Source: Scolanthus callimorphus (lineage: Eukaryota; Cnidaria; Anthozoa; Actiniaria; Edwardsiidae). From it: a stretch of 64,000 nt of DNA. The position numbers and the translations under genes were made by a program. The first letter of the stretch is position 1. The number at the start of each line of letters is the position of its first letter. The notes below the pieces were generated by a model. That model ran no database searches. It worked only from the letters and a program-made list of their open reading frames with translations, and had not been told where the DNA came from. Of the stretch, positions 50,291 to 62,356 are shown piece after piece. The DNA is taken from contig CM066912.1 in assembly GCA_033964015.1 (NCBI GenBank), positions 32,287,086 through 32,351,085 on the forward strand, written 5' to 3'.

Positions 50291-52780
50291 TTATCCAACT
50301 GCCCACTGCAAAAGAAAGAATAAGGGCAAACATTAGTTTCAAATATTATAAGCAAGGGTGAATTTTTTCCAACCTGTTTTCCTTTTTCCATTTAATTGTG
50401 TAAACCTTGAATTGATCCATAACCCTACCATGAAACAAGTTTACCTTATAAGGATCCCCCACCCCCCAGGAATTTCCAGTAAAAAATACAAAAAGATTGT
50501 ATGGAAAAAAGAGGTGTAGACCAACCCCCACCTACAAGGATTTCCAATTCCTCTTATGGCAGGGGTATATTTTTTTTTTCTAGAATTACACATTATTAAA
50601 TTAAACAACATTTAAAGGCCCTACAAACCGAGAGCCTTTGCAGACTCTTAGCCAATCAGAGCACCCGAAAAACAATGGATCAATTTGAAAACAAAAGAAA
50701 ATGGGGTGCAAAGGCTCCTGGTTGGTGATGGGCCTTTAAGCCCAAGATATTTGGCAGAATCTTCTTTCCTATCAGAATTCAGGGATGCCAACTCTCGGTT
50801 TTGCCGAGAGTCTCAAGATTTTTCACTTCATCTCCCAGGAAAAATTTAACAGAACCACCATAAATTTAATTACTGTATTTTCCCAGGAGAATTTCAGGAA
50901 ATAATGCCATTTCAAGGCAGTCTCCAGATTTGTCCTGGGTTTGACATCCCTGAGAACCTTTTTTGCCATTGTGTTGCCTGTAAAACAATAGTCTTCATTA
51001 TATGCCATGCAATATTTCGCATTCTTAAAGACCTGTCAGACAAAGACCCTTAGCTTAATCTAATTTGAAGAGTCTTCTCAGAGAAAACTGGGATAACTAA
51101 AGTTCCTTGTAAAATTCATTTTAGAAGCAGATACAGTGGCTTAAGGTAGATTGTATGTAACAATTATTGGAAGGCATTTTGAATAATGACTAACCTTCAG
51201 GCCTCCCTGACCTTGGTCAAATCCCCTCTCTTGGGCGGCCTTTTCTGCATTTTCTTTTCGTTGTTGCTGCCGCTTTAATCTCTCAGGGTCCTTGATTCCT
51301 TTGCCCTCAGTCTAAAACAATAAAGTAAAAGATACATTCTGAAATCTATGCCTTTTATAATGTGCAGTCAGTAAGATTTGCCACTCTAGGCTGTTCTAGA
51401 ATAATAAAAACAGGGACGTTCGAGAAATAATCCATTCCCCTCCCATGGAAGGGGTTTTATGAGATATGACCATCCACCCCTCTAACATGGACAGCTTCTA
51501 CACCAACCTCTTTCTGTCGTCTTGCTGCAGCTTCTGCCTGTTGTTGCCTCCTAGTCTCCTGAACATAACAACATTTACATATACATGACGTCAGCTCCCC
51601 ATTGGATTTGTAATTTACAGACCTGTAGTAGCATGTAAAGTATGGGCATTTTCTGGCCATGTGTGAAATCCATCAAAGAGCTGAATGAGATGACCGGGTG
51701 TACTAGGATGAGTATAGATGTACAGAGAAGAAGATGGAAGTTGAATGGGCAAAACCTCAGGATGCCAAACAACACCAATTGTGCTGTTGCCCTGGCATAG
51801 GTACCTGATGGAGAAAGGAAGGAGGGCAGGCCGAAAACAACCTAGTGTTGTCCATCAAAAAAGAGAGGAACAAGGAAGGATGGAAGTCATGAGACAGCTT
51901 GGTAACGGGAGGTGGTCTGATGGAAGAAAAGTAAGGCATGCACAACAGAGCACAAAAAGGTGAGGCGAGTAGCATGTAAGAAAGTAAAACAACTGAAGAC
52001 ATTTGGAGAGACCCCAGGTGGTGTGATTCCCATCCTACTAACCCTGAGGCAAGAGTTGTATCCTTATAGCTCTCCAGGGGCCTGGTTCCCTGAAAGTGGA
52101 CTTTTAAGTTTAAAAACTCCATCCTAGGTATAGATTATTCTTTCTTCACCTAAGGATGTGAACTGGTTCATAGTAATTATAGTAGACTGTATCCTGGTAT
52201 CCAGAGTCTCAAACATGCATATCAAAAGAAGAGACCAGCCAATCTCAGCAGTGCGAGCGAAGCGAGTGGCACTGAGCGACTGAGAAGCTTGCAACAAGAC
52301 CCCGGCCTAATGAGTTATGATTTTCACTTCTGTCACATTCAACATTGAGCTTGGCTGGTCACCAATTTTGATATGCACATTCGAGACTCTGGATACCAGG
52401 GTGCATTTATCCCTAAGATAGAATTGTCCCACCTTTCAGGAACCGGGTCTAAAACGAGAGAGGGAGAGGAGTTATCAGTGACCACCCACCCCTTCCCCAC
52501 CTAACCCCCCCGTCGAAAAAAAGTAGGGGCGGCCCACTTATTCATCATCCACCGAGGAAAGTAGGAAGAGATGGAAGGGATTCTATGTAGCTAGCGAAGA
52601 AATTGCGATTTCCTTCCACTCTTTTCCATATTTTTGAGTGATTCCCTTGTTAATGCAAGATTTATATTTCTCTGTTGATTCGAATTGCAATAAATAAGAC
52701 TTTGGATTTGGTTCAGCACTCACCGGATTAGGCGTTTCGTCTGGTTCTTGTGGACTTAAACAGTCATAACAATTCCCCAT
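50291..52780 (-). CDS. SVIP: Small VCP/p97-interacting protein (SVIP)
   Basis: SVIP is a lipid-anchored adaptor that recruits p97/VCP and restrains ER-associated degradation. Four exons on the minus strand: 52724-52780, 51508-51558, 51195-51311 and a 15-nt terminal exon 50291-50305 (codes W-A-V-G-stop). All are phase 0 with GT-AG borders, 79 residues in total against 77 in human. Gly2 after the start and Cys4/Cys7 (MGNCYDC) fit N-myristoylation and palmitoylation. The VCP-interacting motif R-x5-A-A-x2-R is intact in exon 2 (RRQQQAEAAARRQKE). The end GGLK-WAVG matches the vertebrate GGLRWTVS. Unspliced reading of exon 1 and exon 3 gives longer ORFs without family match. It lies tail to tail with GAS2. 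Confidence 0.92.
50611..50739. mobile_element. MITE with TTTAAAGGCCC ends
   Basis: Left TTTAAAGGCCCTACAAACC and right TGGTTGGTGATGGGCCTTTAA are imperfect inverted repeats around 90 bp. It lies in the last SVIP intron. Confidence 0.6.
50781..50952. mobile_element. Element with AGGGATGCCAAC / GTTTGACATCCCT ends
   Basis: Short inverted ends and an interior 'GCCATTTCAAGGCAGTCTCCA' shared with 41079-41170 and, more loosely, with 23420-23560 and 44035-44215. It is an interspersed family in this window. Confidence 0.6.
51690..51965 (+). mobile_element. Degenerate LINE C-terminal fragment
   Basis: Across frames the plus strand reads phrases like ALAxVPDGERKEGRPKTT, the basic GRP-rich end of some non-LTR retrotransposon ORFs, with stops and frameshifts. 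It lies in SVIP intron 1. Confidence 0.4.
52078..52450. mobile_element. Two nested MITEs in SVIP intron 1
   Basis: The outer pair is GGCCTGGTTCCCTGAAAGTGG and CCACCTTTCAGGAACCGGGTC. The inner pair at 52193-52400 is CCTGGTATCCAGAGTCTC and GAGACTCTGGATACCAGG. The inner element contains GCGAGCGAAGCGAGTGG. The inner one inserted into the outer one. Confidence 0.75.
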
Positions 52781-53362
52781 GATAGCTTTACATCACACTG
52801 CAAGCTAAAAATACCCTTAGCACACTGAAATGTGTTCAAACGATTATGAAATACCTCTGTAATAATCTAAAATTCGTAACAGTACAAATTGTTGCTGCCT
52901 TGTTTTGGTGTAGTCGAAGTGTTGAAGTGAAATACCGCTGTGCATAGGTACTGTATAAATGACAGGTGCGGCTTAGTCACGGGCGAGAGGATAAAAAATG
53001 CATTTGCCGCGTCGCGTCGCCCGTATAAATAAAACCCTGGATTTTAAGAACCTGTTAGGCTAAGCTTGTCCTTACAAAGCCCAACGTTTCCTTGGATTTT
53101 TAATCAAAGAACCTGTTTTAGGCCAGAATTGGGGTTTCCACTTTAAAATTTTCAAGGCCCCCTCTATTGCATATTGGAGGGTCTTCGCGAGTCAGTTTTC
53201 TACCCTGGACTTCGATTTTGACCCTGGATTTCCACAGGGGGCTTTCATTTTGACCGGTATTTCCACAGGGTTTATGCCAGAGGAGCCTTGATTTCCACAG
53301 GGTTCCTGACATAGCCTGTACTTGCCACAGGGGTCACACAAGAGATTCTGGATTTCCACAAA

Positions 53363-53430
53363 TCCAGGAATTTCAGAAAGGGGGGGCCGGATAGTGAAAA
53401 TATGGGACGAAAATTTGCAATTTTCCTTCA
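53363..53430. repeat. Copy of the 'ATCCAGGAATTTCAGAAAGG' repeat family
   Basis: It matches 48433-48510 almost base for base over the G-run and the ATATGGGACGAAAATTTGCAA segment. Before it (53200-53360) is a loose repetition of TTTCCACAGGG phrases. Confidence 0.6.
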
Positions 53431-54678
53431 GCAAATAAAGTAAATGAATGGGAAAATCCCCGAGAAAAGGAGGCGCGGCACCCTCAGCCCTCCCCCCTAA
53501 TCCGTCCTGAGACTGCAATTTAGTGTTCCTCCATAGGGGGGTTACAATCATATTGAATGGCCCACTCTAGGTTTATACCTGGGTTTTCATTGTATTGTTT
53601 ACTTTTATTGTTTACATATCTGAGAGATGCAATGCTACTGACTTCAGGCTGATGTTTACAAAACATTTATCCATTTCCCTTGCCGTGACGGGTGGTACAA
53701 TTGGACGATCGCAGCCAAAAATAAACAATTGGGTGACCGAGATTTACCAGGTCCACTGGGATATCGGAGACAATTGTGTAAGGTAAGGAATTACACCAAG
53801 AAACTTCTATAACATCTATACCATACGGCCTTATATACCATATTTAATTTTGTAACGATATGTTTCAGACTCTAGTTTCAACCTTTATCGGTTGTGCTCA
53901 GTTTTGATTTTAATAACAACATTGAGTCACCGAAAATTTAAAATTACGAGAATTTTTATAGAAACGACGCGAATACATATACTATAAAACAAAGTTAAAG
54001 CTATAGAAATGATTCTAAAATTGTCTGCTTTTTTGACAAAACAGCAGACTAGCTCAGGGGAGAGTTTCTAAAGCTTAGTAATCCGCACCTTACCTAAAAC
54101 ATTGGAAAACTCGGTCGTTTCTGATTGGAAACAGGGAATATCTAAATTCACTTTTTTACAGATCAAAAACCAAACGTTTTGGAAACAATGTTACGCTTTA
54201 TGTTTATTAGTGCATTCACTGTCTCATTTTGTATGTAATACAGGTGGTGTTAATGGGGAGTCAATATCAGCGAGAACACGTTACTTCACTTCACGTTTTC
54301 GTTTATTTCTCAACTGTACAATTAGGTTTGTTTAAAGACAATACTGGCTGAAAGTACTCGCCGTCAATGCTCAATCGTAACGTTTTAATTTCTTAACTAC
54401 CAGCAAGCTCTGGGAACTGCCCCCTTTTAGCTCGACTTAGTTCTAACGTTTTGGAAAATTCAGATGATCAGAAATAACGTTATAAATTATCGTGCACTTC
54501 ACCCTATTTTTCGAAAGTCGCAACCGCACGCAAAAGAGTCATGTACTGTATGTGGCCGTAATTCTAAAGGACAGCTACATGTGTCAAAATCTCATGGTAA
54601 ATGTGACATCTAATACGTGGATTGTGATTTTATTTCAGTTTGTTATAGTTTATGAGCAAACACGTTCCGTGACAAGCG

Positions 54679-57600
54679 ATGTGGACTACCTTATTTTTTC
54701 TGGCCTTGGCGACGCAAGGCATCCTGGGAGGTAAGCAATGCAACGACTGCTTCAAATGTAAAAGCATAATAGACGACTTGTATCATCACGTGACCTGTCG
54801 GGGATGGGGATGGGGATGGGGATGATGAGGAAGATGGGGATGGGGATGATGAGGAAGATGGGGATAATGAGGAAGATGGGGAAAATGGGGAAGATGGGGA
54901 TGTATGATGGTGATACTGGCGGTGATGATAAAGGTGATGATATTGATATGAAGGAGGGTCCGCAGGAGAAGAGTTGTTGCGATTAGAGGTACCCTATATA
55001 ATCATGATAACCATGTTTCACCTCAGCAACCGATTTCAGTGAACTTGAGGACGATGAAATTCCGGACGATTTTCCAGAAGAAAGACACGACTACCATCCA
55101 CAACGTGAGTATCCATCCACCCAACCTTGCCAAGACGTCCCTGTTGGTTACAGAATAAATAGAAATATCACAAGCTGCAAATTTCTGTTGCGTGCTTCTT
55201 ACATTTTTGTTTAGCTTCTTCTTTATCAATCGCAGCCCCTTTCGGGTTAACCTGAGCGGCTTATTATTCATTGCTCTAACAGGGAGGCCCTTAAATTCAA
55301 AAACAGCGCGTGCTGATGATGGCAGGTTCCGTGGTATATACTTTTAGAGCAGACTTCGTATGACTGTGAAAAGTGACACGGCGCGGTACTGTCGCGGTGA
55401 CGGCACGGAACCTGGCCTGCTGTAGATACGGAATGAAATCTCGTAGTGCGGTACGGTCACGGTCGCAGCACAGGGCTTTGTCGCGGCACTTTTCACAGTC
55501 ATACGAGATCTGCTTTATGTACCTATGTTGAGAGCCAATTAGAATTCGAGAAACGCGCGCGTTGTGGTATAATACTTGATTGTTGACTCATCCGGTAGAT
55601 TGGGTGATCATCTTGTAAATTAATAAAGATCGTTGAAAGCCAGAGCATAAAGCTGCATAGGCTTTTGTTTAACCATTGCAATTTTCCTTTCTTCCAGATA
55701 TTAAGTACAACACGAAACCGTCTTCAGCAAAAGGGGAGCTGAATGTTCTCATGACACTGAACAAAATGATAAGAGTTCTCAAGAAAATGATACAGTTACT
55801 GTCCAAAGTTAAACACCTAAAGCACACAGTCCAAACTTTGGATGCTAAAATGATGAAGTTATTCCATCAAGCTAAACAACTATTCGCATTGGCGGCTACC
55901 GGGAAAGGCAACTTGGCGAAAAGTGGCCTCAAAAACCTACTAAAGAGTCGTAAGTTACCCGTTGCAACAAAACTTTGATAGATTTCACTAGGCTTAGGCT
56001 TGTATCCCATTCAGGACCAAAGCTATGTTTTTTTACGGGCTGGAGACTAACCCGGATTTAAATTTTGAGATTCATTGACATGGGCATAATAGAATCCGTC
56101 TTGTGTTTATTTTTCGGTTATTTACTTGCGATTAAACTGCCAAAGCACACGGAAAAAAGATCGAAATTCAGATGACTGAAGTCATATGAATGAGAGATTG
56201 AATGACCTTTTTAATGAGAATCAACGCAACATATCTATACAGATAATATGCCTGCAGCTGCTCAACTTAAAAAATGAAAGTACATGCTAAAATTCAAGGC
56301 GTCAAGGGAGGTACTCGGATGGTAGGCATGACCGTAGGTATCACAATATAAGACTATCTCTCTCTCTCTCTCTCTCTCTGACCGTCGTCATACCAACCAG
56401 AGCTTCCAAATAAGCTAATGGGGATTCCATAAGAAGTATTGTAATGAACGAGAGAAGATACTTAACATTGTATTTCCAAGGAGATTTTAATAATTCACGC
56501 TGGATTTTTCGACGTTCTGCTTACTGTACGATAACCCCTTGTATCCTGTTCAATGTTTTATCAGGCTCCACTAGGAGAAAGCCCTCATCCCAGAAAGCAA
56601 GCAAAGCTAAGCCCACCTCGGCTTCGACTGGGCCGTCCACGACAGGTACTGGTAGGCCCTCGTACGGAAGACACGGTAAGAGGTTGGGTTATAAGGGCTA
56701 TTACATGTATGGCTATATCTTGTACTGACAGGTACTGGTAGGCCCTCGTACGGAAGACACGGTAAGAGGTTGGGTTGTAAGGGCTATTACATGTATGGCT
56801 ATTATCTTGTACTGACAGGTACTGGTAGGCCCTCGTACGGAAGACACGGTAAGAGGTTGGCTTGTAAGGGCTATCACATGTATGGCTATATCTTGTACTG
56901 ACAGGTACTGGTAGGCCCTCGTACGGAAGACACGGTAAGAGGTTGGCTTGTAAGGGCTATCACGTGTATGGCTATATCTTGTACTGACAGGTACTGGTAG
57001 GCCCTCGTACGGAAGACACGGTAAGAGGTTGGGTTTTAAGGGCTATCACGTGTATGGCTATATCTTGTACTGACAGGTACTGGTAGGCCCTCGTACGGAA
57101 GACACGGTAAGAGGTTGGGTTTTAAGGGCTATCACGTGTATGGCTATATCTTGTACTGACAGGTACTGGTAGGCCCTCGTACGGAAGACACGGTAAGAGG
57201 TTGGGTTATAAGGGCTATCACATGTATGGCTTTATCTTGTACTGCATTTTTCGCTCGTACAATTGTCTTCAAACTTGAATGACGAAAAAAACGAAGGTCG
57301 AATGAAAAACGCGTTTACTTACTTGGAACGTTGTCCGGGTATGAGGTCTGAATCGGAGAATCGGCTCTCTTAGTGTTGGAGTAGGCGAGTTACTAGTTAC
57401 CTACTGGACATTGTAAGCATGAAACCTCATCCAAAAAGATATTTGGATGTTTGGATTATGCGCAAAGCTTTCGCTCGTCAATTAGCCTGCGACGTGCATC
57501 GCATCATTTGCGCTTTAATCTCTTCTAATTGTAACGCTTGCGTAACATGATCTATTCGCTGATCAAAATGCTCTGCGCAGTTTAATTGTAATTTTTATAG

Positions 57601-60600
57601 TTTTTCGTAAGATCTAAAATAAGTGCATGCTCCTTGTAAAAGCTTCTCTGTTTTCTTTTGCTTTTAATATATAGTTAACGCTGTGCCGCTTAAATTGCCA
57701 AAGGATGACAAAGCAAGCCAAAGGATCCCTTCACAGTTAGGACTGGCAAGTTCCTTTTAAAAATCTTAAGAGAGATTTTACCATGATTTCGAGCAATATT
57801 TTCACAAAAAAGTGACCGAAAATCCTGTTACTCAAAAGTTTAGAACCTCTTGATTTTGTTTTGTTTTGGAAGAACTACATGTAGGCAGTTAGGCTGCGTA
57901 CACACTTGGCGCCCGAGTGCAAGTGCCCGAGTACAAGGTCCGGACTTTTGGAATTTGGGCACTCGAAAAACTGGTGTGTTCACATTAGTACCCGTGCTCG
58001 TGCACCGTACCCGGGCACCAAGTGTGTACACAGCCTTAGTTCGCCACGCCATTAAACGCACATTCTTTAAATGAGGAGAAACTATATTACAGTTCACCAC
58101 CTGAAGTACTATAGAATAGGAAAATTCCATGTCGATTGAAATTCTGTCCAACTCCTAGGTTGCCTGTGGTAAAAAACCGTGTGGTACCATGCCTTCAATA
58201 TTTCTTAACAGGAATAACTCTTGTTGCTACGTGCATACAAACCTTTCAAAATATGCTAAAATAACGCCAATAGGTTTTCGTACTTTCTAGTAACCAGATG
58301 TTTGGCCACACGTTGCTCGAATCACCATAAAACTGGTCAAAACTCTGTCTAACTTTTTATAACAAATTTTCTGTTCGTGTTTGTTTGGGTGGGAAGGTAC
58401 GGCGGATTTGGAATTCCTAGCCTGGGGCGCTGTTTTCCTATTGCATGCGCACTGTCTTTATGACGTCGTTGTCGGTCGTGGAGAAACCGAGGAGAAAGCG
58501 ACCCCGGACTTTGGCCGGGCGCGCACGGTCTGGAGCCGAGGAGAAAAACATGGGTGAAGAGTGGTCTGAATTTCAGCCGTTCTTCGCTCTCGATCGTAGC
58601 TCACTTTGCGAGAGGAGAAATCTTAATTCACCTCGAGATTTTCTCATCCATTACGTAATGACAGCCAAGTAAAAACCGTTATTTTTTACAACGTTTCCAT
58701 AAGACAACGCACTTCTCTTGCCTTGCGTCTTGCGCTTGCGTCCTGCGCTCGCGTCTCATTGCGCTTGTGTCCTGCGCTTGCGTCTCATTGCGCTTGTGTC
58801 CTGCGCTTGCGTCTCATTGCGCTTGCGTCTCATTGCGCTTGCGTCTCATTGCGCTTTCGTCCTGCGCTTGTGTCTTGTGCTTGCGTCTTGTGCTTGTGTT
58901 CATGTGTAATCCAGACCTAACGTCCTCGTGGTTACATTAGACATATCCTCTCGCAAAGTAAAGTTCGATCAGAGCGACAGGATCCGGCTAAAATTCAGGC
59001 TAGATGGAGAGGAGGCGGGGATAGGTGGAGAGGAGGTGGGGATAGATGGAGAGGAGGTGGGGATAGGTGGAGAGGAGGTGGGGATAGATGGAGAGGAGGT
59101 GGGGATAGGTGGAGAGGAGGTTTCTTCCCGTGTTCCTCGCCGTAAGGGCTGGTTTACGGCACACGATCACAAGCGCGAGCGCAAGACAAGTGTAGATCAC
59201 AGTGGCGCAAGTGTAGATCACAGTGTAGATCACAGTGGCGCAAGTGTAGATCACAGTGTAGATCACAGTGGCGCAAGTGTAGATCACAGTGTAGATCACA
59301 GTGGCGCAAGCGCAGACGCCAGCGCTTGCGTTCTAGTGTAAACCACATGAGGGAAATTTATGCGTTTGATATCCTTGCGTTTGCGCTTGTGTATGTGATA
59401 TCCTTGCGTTTGCACTTGCGCGTGTGTGTAGACCAGCCATAAAGCAACGCAACACCTCGCTCATACCGCGCGCGCCCCGAAATCCAAGATGGCGGCCGTG
59501 ATCGCCTTCTCTCGTGTTTCTCGACATAAACCAGCAACAACGCTCCAGGCTATAGAATTCCAAGATAGCTTATACGTTTTATGAAATGTAAATGAGAAGA
59601 GAAATCGCATTTAAATAACACTAAAATCACCCTACTGTTGACGGGATTTGACAAAATAAACGGGCCTGTTTAGTGACTATTTTTAAATATGAAATTGCTT
59701 TGGAATTTGTCATATCTACTCTATAATGGCCTGGTAAAGCCAATAGCTCTAGCTCTTCAATAAAGTAAAGTGATAAGTAAATAAATAAAGCGATATACAG
59801 TCGTATGCAAAAGCATTGCTGTTTGGAAACAATTTGAAAAAAGAATGATGTTTTTCGAGCGATGTTTTTCAACGACTGGATAATTATATAAGATAAGATC
59901 TTGGCTAATATATAATTAGTGCATGTTCTAATATTTAGCTCGCAAAAAATAAAGACCTGTGCCTGCACTAGACTGCGTGATATAAATGATCAAGCTTTGT
60001 CACTGCGGACTTGAAACAGAGTCTTTTTTTTATTTGAAGCATCGTTAACTGAATTTGAAAGACTGCGTTAGTCCGTTTTTTTTTTTGCAGTGCAGCAACG
60101 TAGTCATGCATAAGAAGGCAAACGTCGCGGCTAGTAAACCATTTTCTAGTTCGACGCTTGCCCTAGTCCTAAGGAAGTGAATATCCGCGTCATATCCTGA
60201 CGTGCAAACTCAGGAGTCCCTTTACCAGGAGTGTCAATCTTTCACACTAGGATTACTGTCCGCCACACTCTAGATTATGTGTCCGCCACACACTCTAGAT
60301 TATGTGTCCGTCACACTCTAGATTATGTGCTATTTTATAGAATTTGTCCTTTTTCTACAAAAAAGCCTATTTGTGTATTCAATTTTATTCGGTCTACAGC
60401 CAAAAAGAAAATATCTTTTGTTCGAGCCTTTGTGTTTCACAACTAGGATTTGTGCAGAATGTGATTAAAAATAGAACAAATTCTACTTAATGGCCAAAGT
60501 GAATGGTCACCACTCCGGACAATGGATTCCTGATGTGTAAGCCTAACGTCTTTATCTACTCAAGGGTTAACAGTCGTTGTACTGGTTAAGCTGAAAGGGC

Positions 60601-62356
60601 GATGGAAGAACGTCTTCAAGAACATGTACAACCGGCGTACTATCTTGCTCAAGAAAAGGCTTTGCAAATCTGTAAGTACTTAGTGGCACTTTGTGTCTAA
60701 TAGAGCATAAAAAAACACAGGTATCCGGAAAATCGCACGTACGTCTTAGGCTAGTTTTAGACGAACCTAATTTGGTGGCTCGTAAGTGTCAGTTTCCCAT
60801 TGTTTAGTAGAGCTATTGTCTCGAGCTCATTTGCATTAGAAATGGCACTATCTGCTGTGCCAACACCGCGCTACTGCCGCACTAAATAACAATTTTGAAT
60901 CCTTCCAGCGCTCCTAAAGTCAAGCCTGAGATCTTGTCCATTCGCCAGACAGACTATATTAGGCTATTAGCCTCATAAAAACACTCGTATCGAAATTACT
61001 TGTTTTTACTGGCTAATAAATCCAGTCAATTGAGCGCGACAGCTTTAAGTTCGACGCCTAAAAGAACATTGTCATGAATTGTGCGCGGCCCGTATTTTCA
61101 TCTTCAGATTTTTTTCTATTTTCAGCTCAAAGCACAAGTCCGATCAAGCGTTGGCCAGCTCAAGTGTAAATGTTTCAAATTAAGGTACGTTAACTGATAA
61201 ACCCCGTAAAGATAGAAATAAAGTTAGACAAACTCTATCACACCCTGCGTTAGTCTGGCCAAGGCGTCGCTAGCACAGCCTATTACTGGTGCAGGTATAA
61301 ACAACTTAAAAATAAAACTGAAATAAGCGCGACAAATGATAAACTACACGAGGAGCTCGGAGGTCGTTGCCCTCTCTTTTTCGTGTGATTTTTCCATACT
61401 GTATAATTCTGAATGAAATTTGCACATGTTCGTCCCATATTTTCACTATCGCCCCCCTCCCCCCTTCCCCGGCCTACATTGTTCACTGTTTTCATCCTTG
61501 CTCACCCCTATGCTCACTCTTGCACACCCCCTCCCCTTTTCTGAAATTCCTGGATCCACCCCTGGAACGCTTGCTACGCAGGATAACTTCGCGTCACATG
61601 ACCTCGCTTTCCATACCTGGACTAACTTTTGCTTATTGTCTAACAGCCCGGGCAGTATAGTTGGACACGTCGCGTTAACAGTCTCCAGCAAAGCCAAGAA
61701 AAAGGAGCTGATCAGATTAATTAAGCTGATGTCTTCCATCGCGACGAGAAATAAGTTGCTGTGGGTTCGCGGCCTTCCAGTCAAGAGCATTAAGATCATA
61801 AAGGGTAAGAGAATAAACCCCTTCCCTTCTCCCTTAAAAATTCATGCTGTATATCGCTCCTGACCCCACAATTTGAATAAATCGAATATCCATGGCCCGC
61901 GGAGAGGGACACCTCAACCAATCAGAGACCTCTTCCCAAGTGCCCCATGAATATTAAAATAGGCTTGCGATAGCAAGATGTCCCTGAATGAATAGCAATA
62001 GACCAATTTTTCGATATTTTAAAATTCAAACTTGGATACGAGGCTCAGGGGAATAAACAAAAGAAATAAATTATTTATTTTTCGATGACGATGCGATTTC
62101 TTTTGTGTTATTCCCATGAGCCTCGGAATCAAGTAAATTTAATATATCGAAATTGGTCTATTCTGAAGTCCCTTTATTACATTTTATGATATCAACTCCC
62201 AGAATCCTTTTCGTAGTTGCCGTTTGTTTGCCTCATTAACTCCATTACCTTGCAGCTGCCAAAGGAGCTCAAACTTTTGTAACAAATTCGAAGGGGATTC
62301 TGGCAGTAGTGGTATCAAGATGTAATAAGGGGAATGGTTACTTTTTTTTATCATAA
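54679..62356 (+). CDS. Unrecognised secreted basic protein, multi-exon, with repeated mini-exons
   Basis: ATG at 54679 opens a signal peptide (MWTTLFFLALATQGILG). Phase-joined exons follow: 54679-54730, 55027-55104 (acidic: FSELEDDEIPDDFPEE), 55698-55949 (lysine-rich amphipathic helices, about 83 residues), 56565-56675 (Ser/Thr/Pro/Lys, ending in the first GTGRPSYGRH unit), six 30-nt repeats of that unit (56732-57192), then either 57675-57759 (ends LGLASSF-stop) or 60574-60671, 61126-61184, 61647-61804 and 62256-62356. These last exons encode basic segments such as VKLKGRWKNVFKNMYNRR and LRGLPVKSIKIIK-like sequence, ending GNGYFFLS-stop. Every junction is GT-AG and phase-compatible, which is hard to get by chance. 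I recognise no family. It may be one gene with alternative ends or two genes. Confidence 0.5.
54804..54960. repeat. GATGGG / GATGAGGAA minisatellite
   Basis: Irregular tandem copies of GATGGG and GATGAGGAA units lie in the first intron of the secreted-protein locus. An open frame (MGMGMMRKMG...) crosses it only because of the repeat. Confidence 0.85.
55344..55516. mobile_element. MITE with AGAGCAGACTTCGTATGACTGTG ends
   Basis: Left TTAGAGCAGACTTCGTATGACTGTGAAAAG and right CTTTTCACAGTCATACGAGATCTGCTTT are inverted. The interior is GC-rich (CGGTACTGTCGCGGTGACGG). It is a distant relative of 7537-7791. Confidence 0.7.
56357..56380. repeat. (CT)n microsatellite
   Basis: Twelve CT units stand in the intron upstream of the exon at 56565. 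Confidence 0.9.
56646..57250 (+). repeat. Seven-copy 86-bp tandem repeat, each copy with a 30-nt exon-like core
   Basis: The period is 86-87 bp. Each unit has CTGACAG then 30 nt (GTACTGGTAGG...AAGACACG) then GTAAGAGGTTGG. Cores lie at 56646, 56732, 56819, 56905, 56991, 57077 and 57163. They are identical and phase 1 at both sides, each encoding GTGRPSYGRH. The spacer between cores is 56-57 nt, short for an intron, and varies by a few bases. Read without splicing, the first unit continues into GKRLGYKGYYMYGYILY and a stop. Confidence 0.9.
57891..58036. mobile_element. MITE with AGGCTGCGTACACACTTGG ends
   Basis: Left AGGCTGCGTACACACTTGGC and right CCAAGTGTGTACACAGCCT are inverted. The interior has GTGCCCGAGTAC / GTACCCGGGCAC repeats. 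Confidence 0.75.
58711..58905. repeat. Minisatellite of CTTGCGTCTCATTGCG / CTTGTGTCCTGCG units
   Basis: Units of 15-19 bp repeat about eleven times in a row. Open frames across it are a by-product. Confidence 0.85.
59003..59125. repeat. Minisatellite, GGAGAGGAGGTGGGGATAGA units
   Basis: About six 21-bp units, alternating GATAGATG and GATAGGTG, are almost identical. Confidence 0.9.
59187..59330. repeat. Minisatellite, TGTAGATCACAG / TGGCGCAAG units
   Basis: Four higher-order units of about 36 bp, each two TAGATCACAG plus one GGCGCAAG, sit between GTTTACGGC and GTGTAAACC, which are near-inverted, so the array may lie inside a MITE (59150-59345). Confidence 0.8.
61380..61560. repeat. Inverted copy of the 'ATCCAGGAATTTCAGAAAGG' family
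   Basis: It reads TTTGCACATGTTCGTCCCATATTTTCACTATC and ends TTCTGAAATTCCTGGATCC, the reverse of 48433-48510. It stands about 90 nt upstream of the exon at 61647 and is followed by the CGCTTGCTACGCAGG scrap of the 3.2-kb foldback family. Confidence 0.65.

Noticed and set aside
58928..59341. 137-codon frame with GGEEVGI and VDHSGAS repeats
   Set aside because: It is a translation of two adjacent minisatellites; no exon signals or conserved domain.
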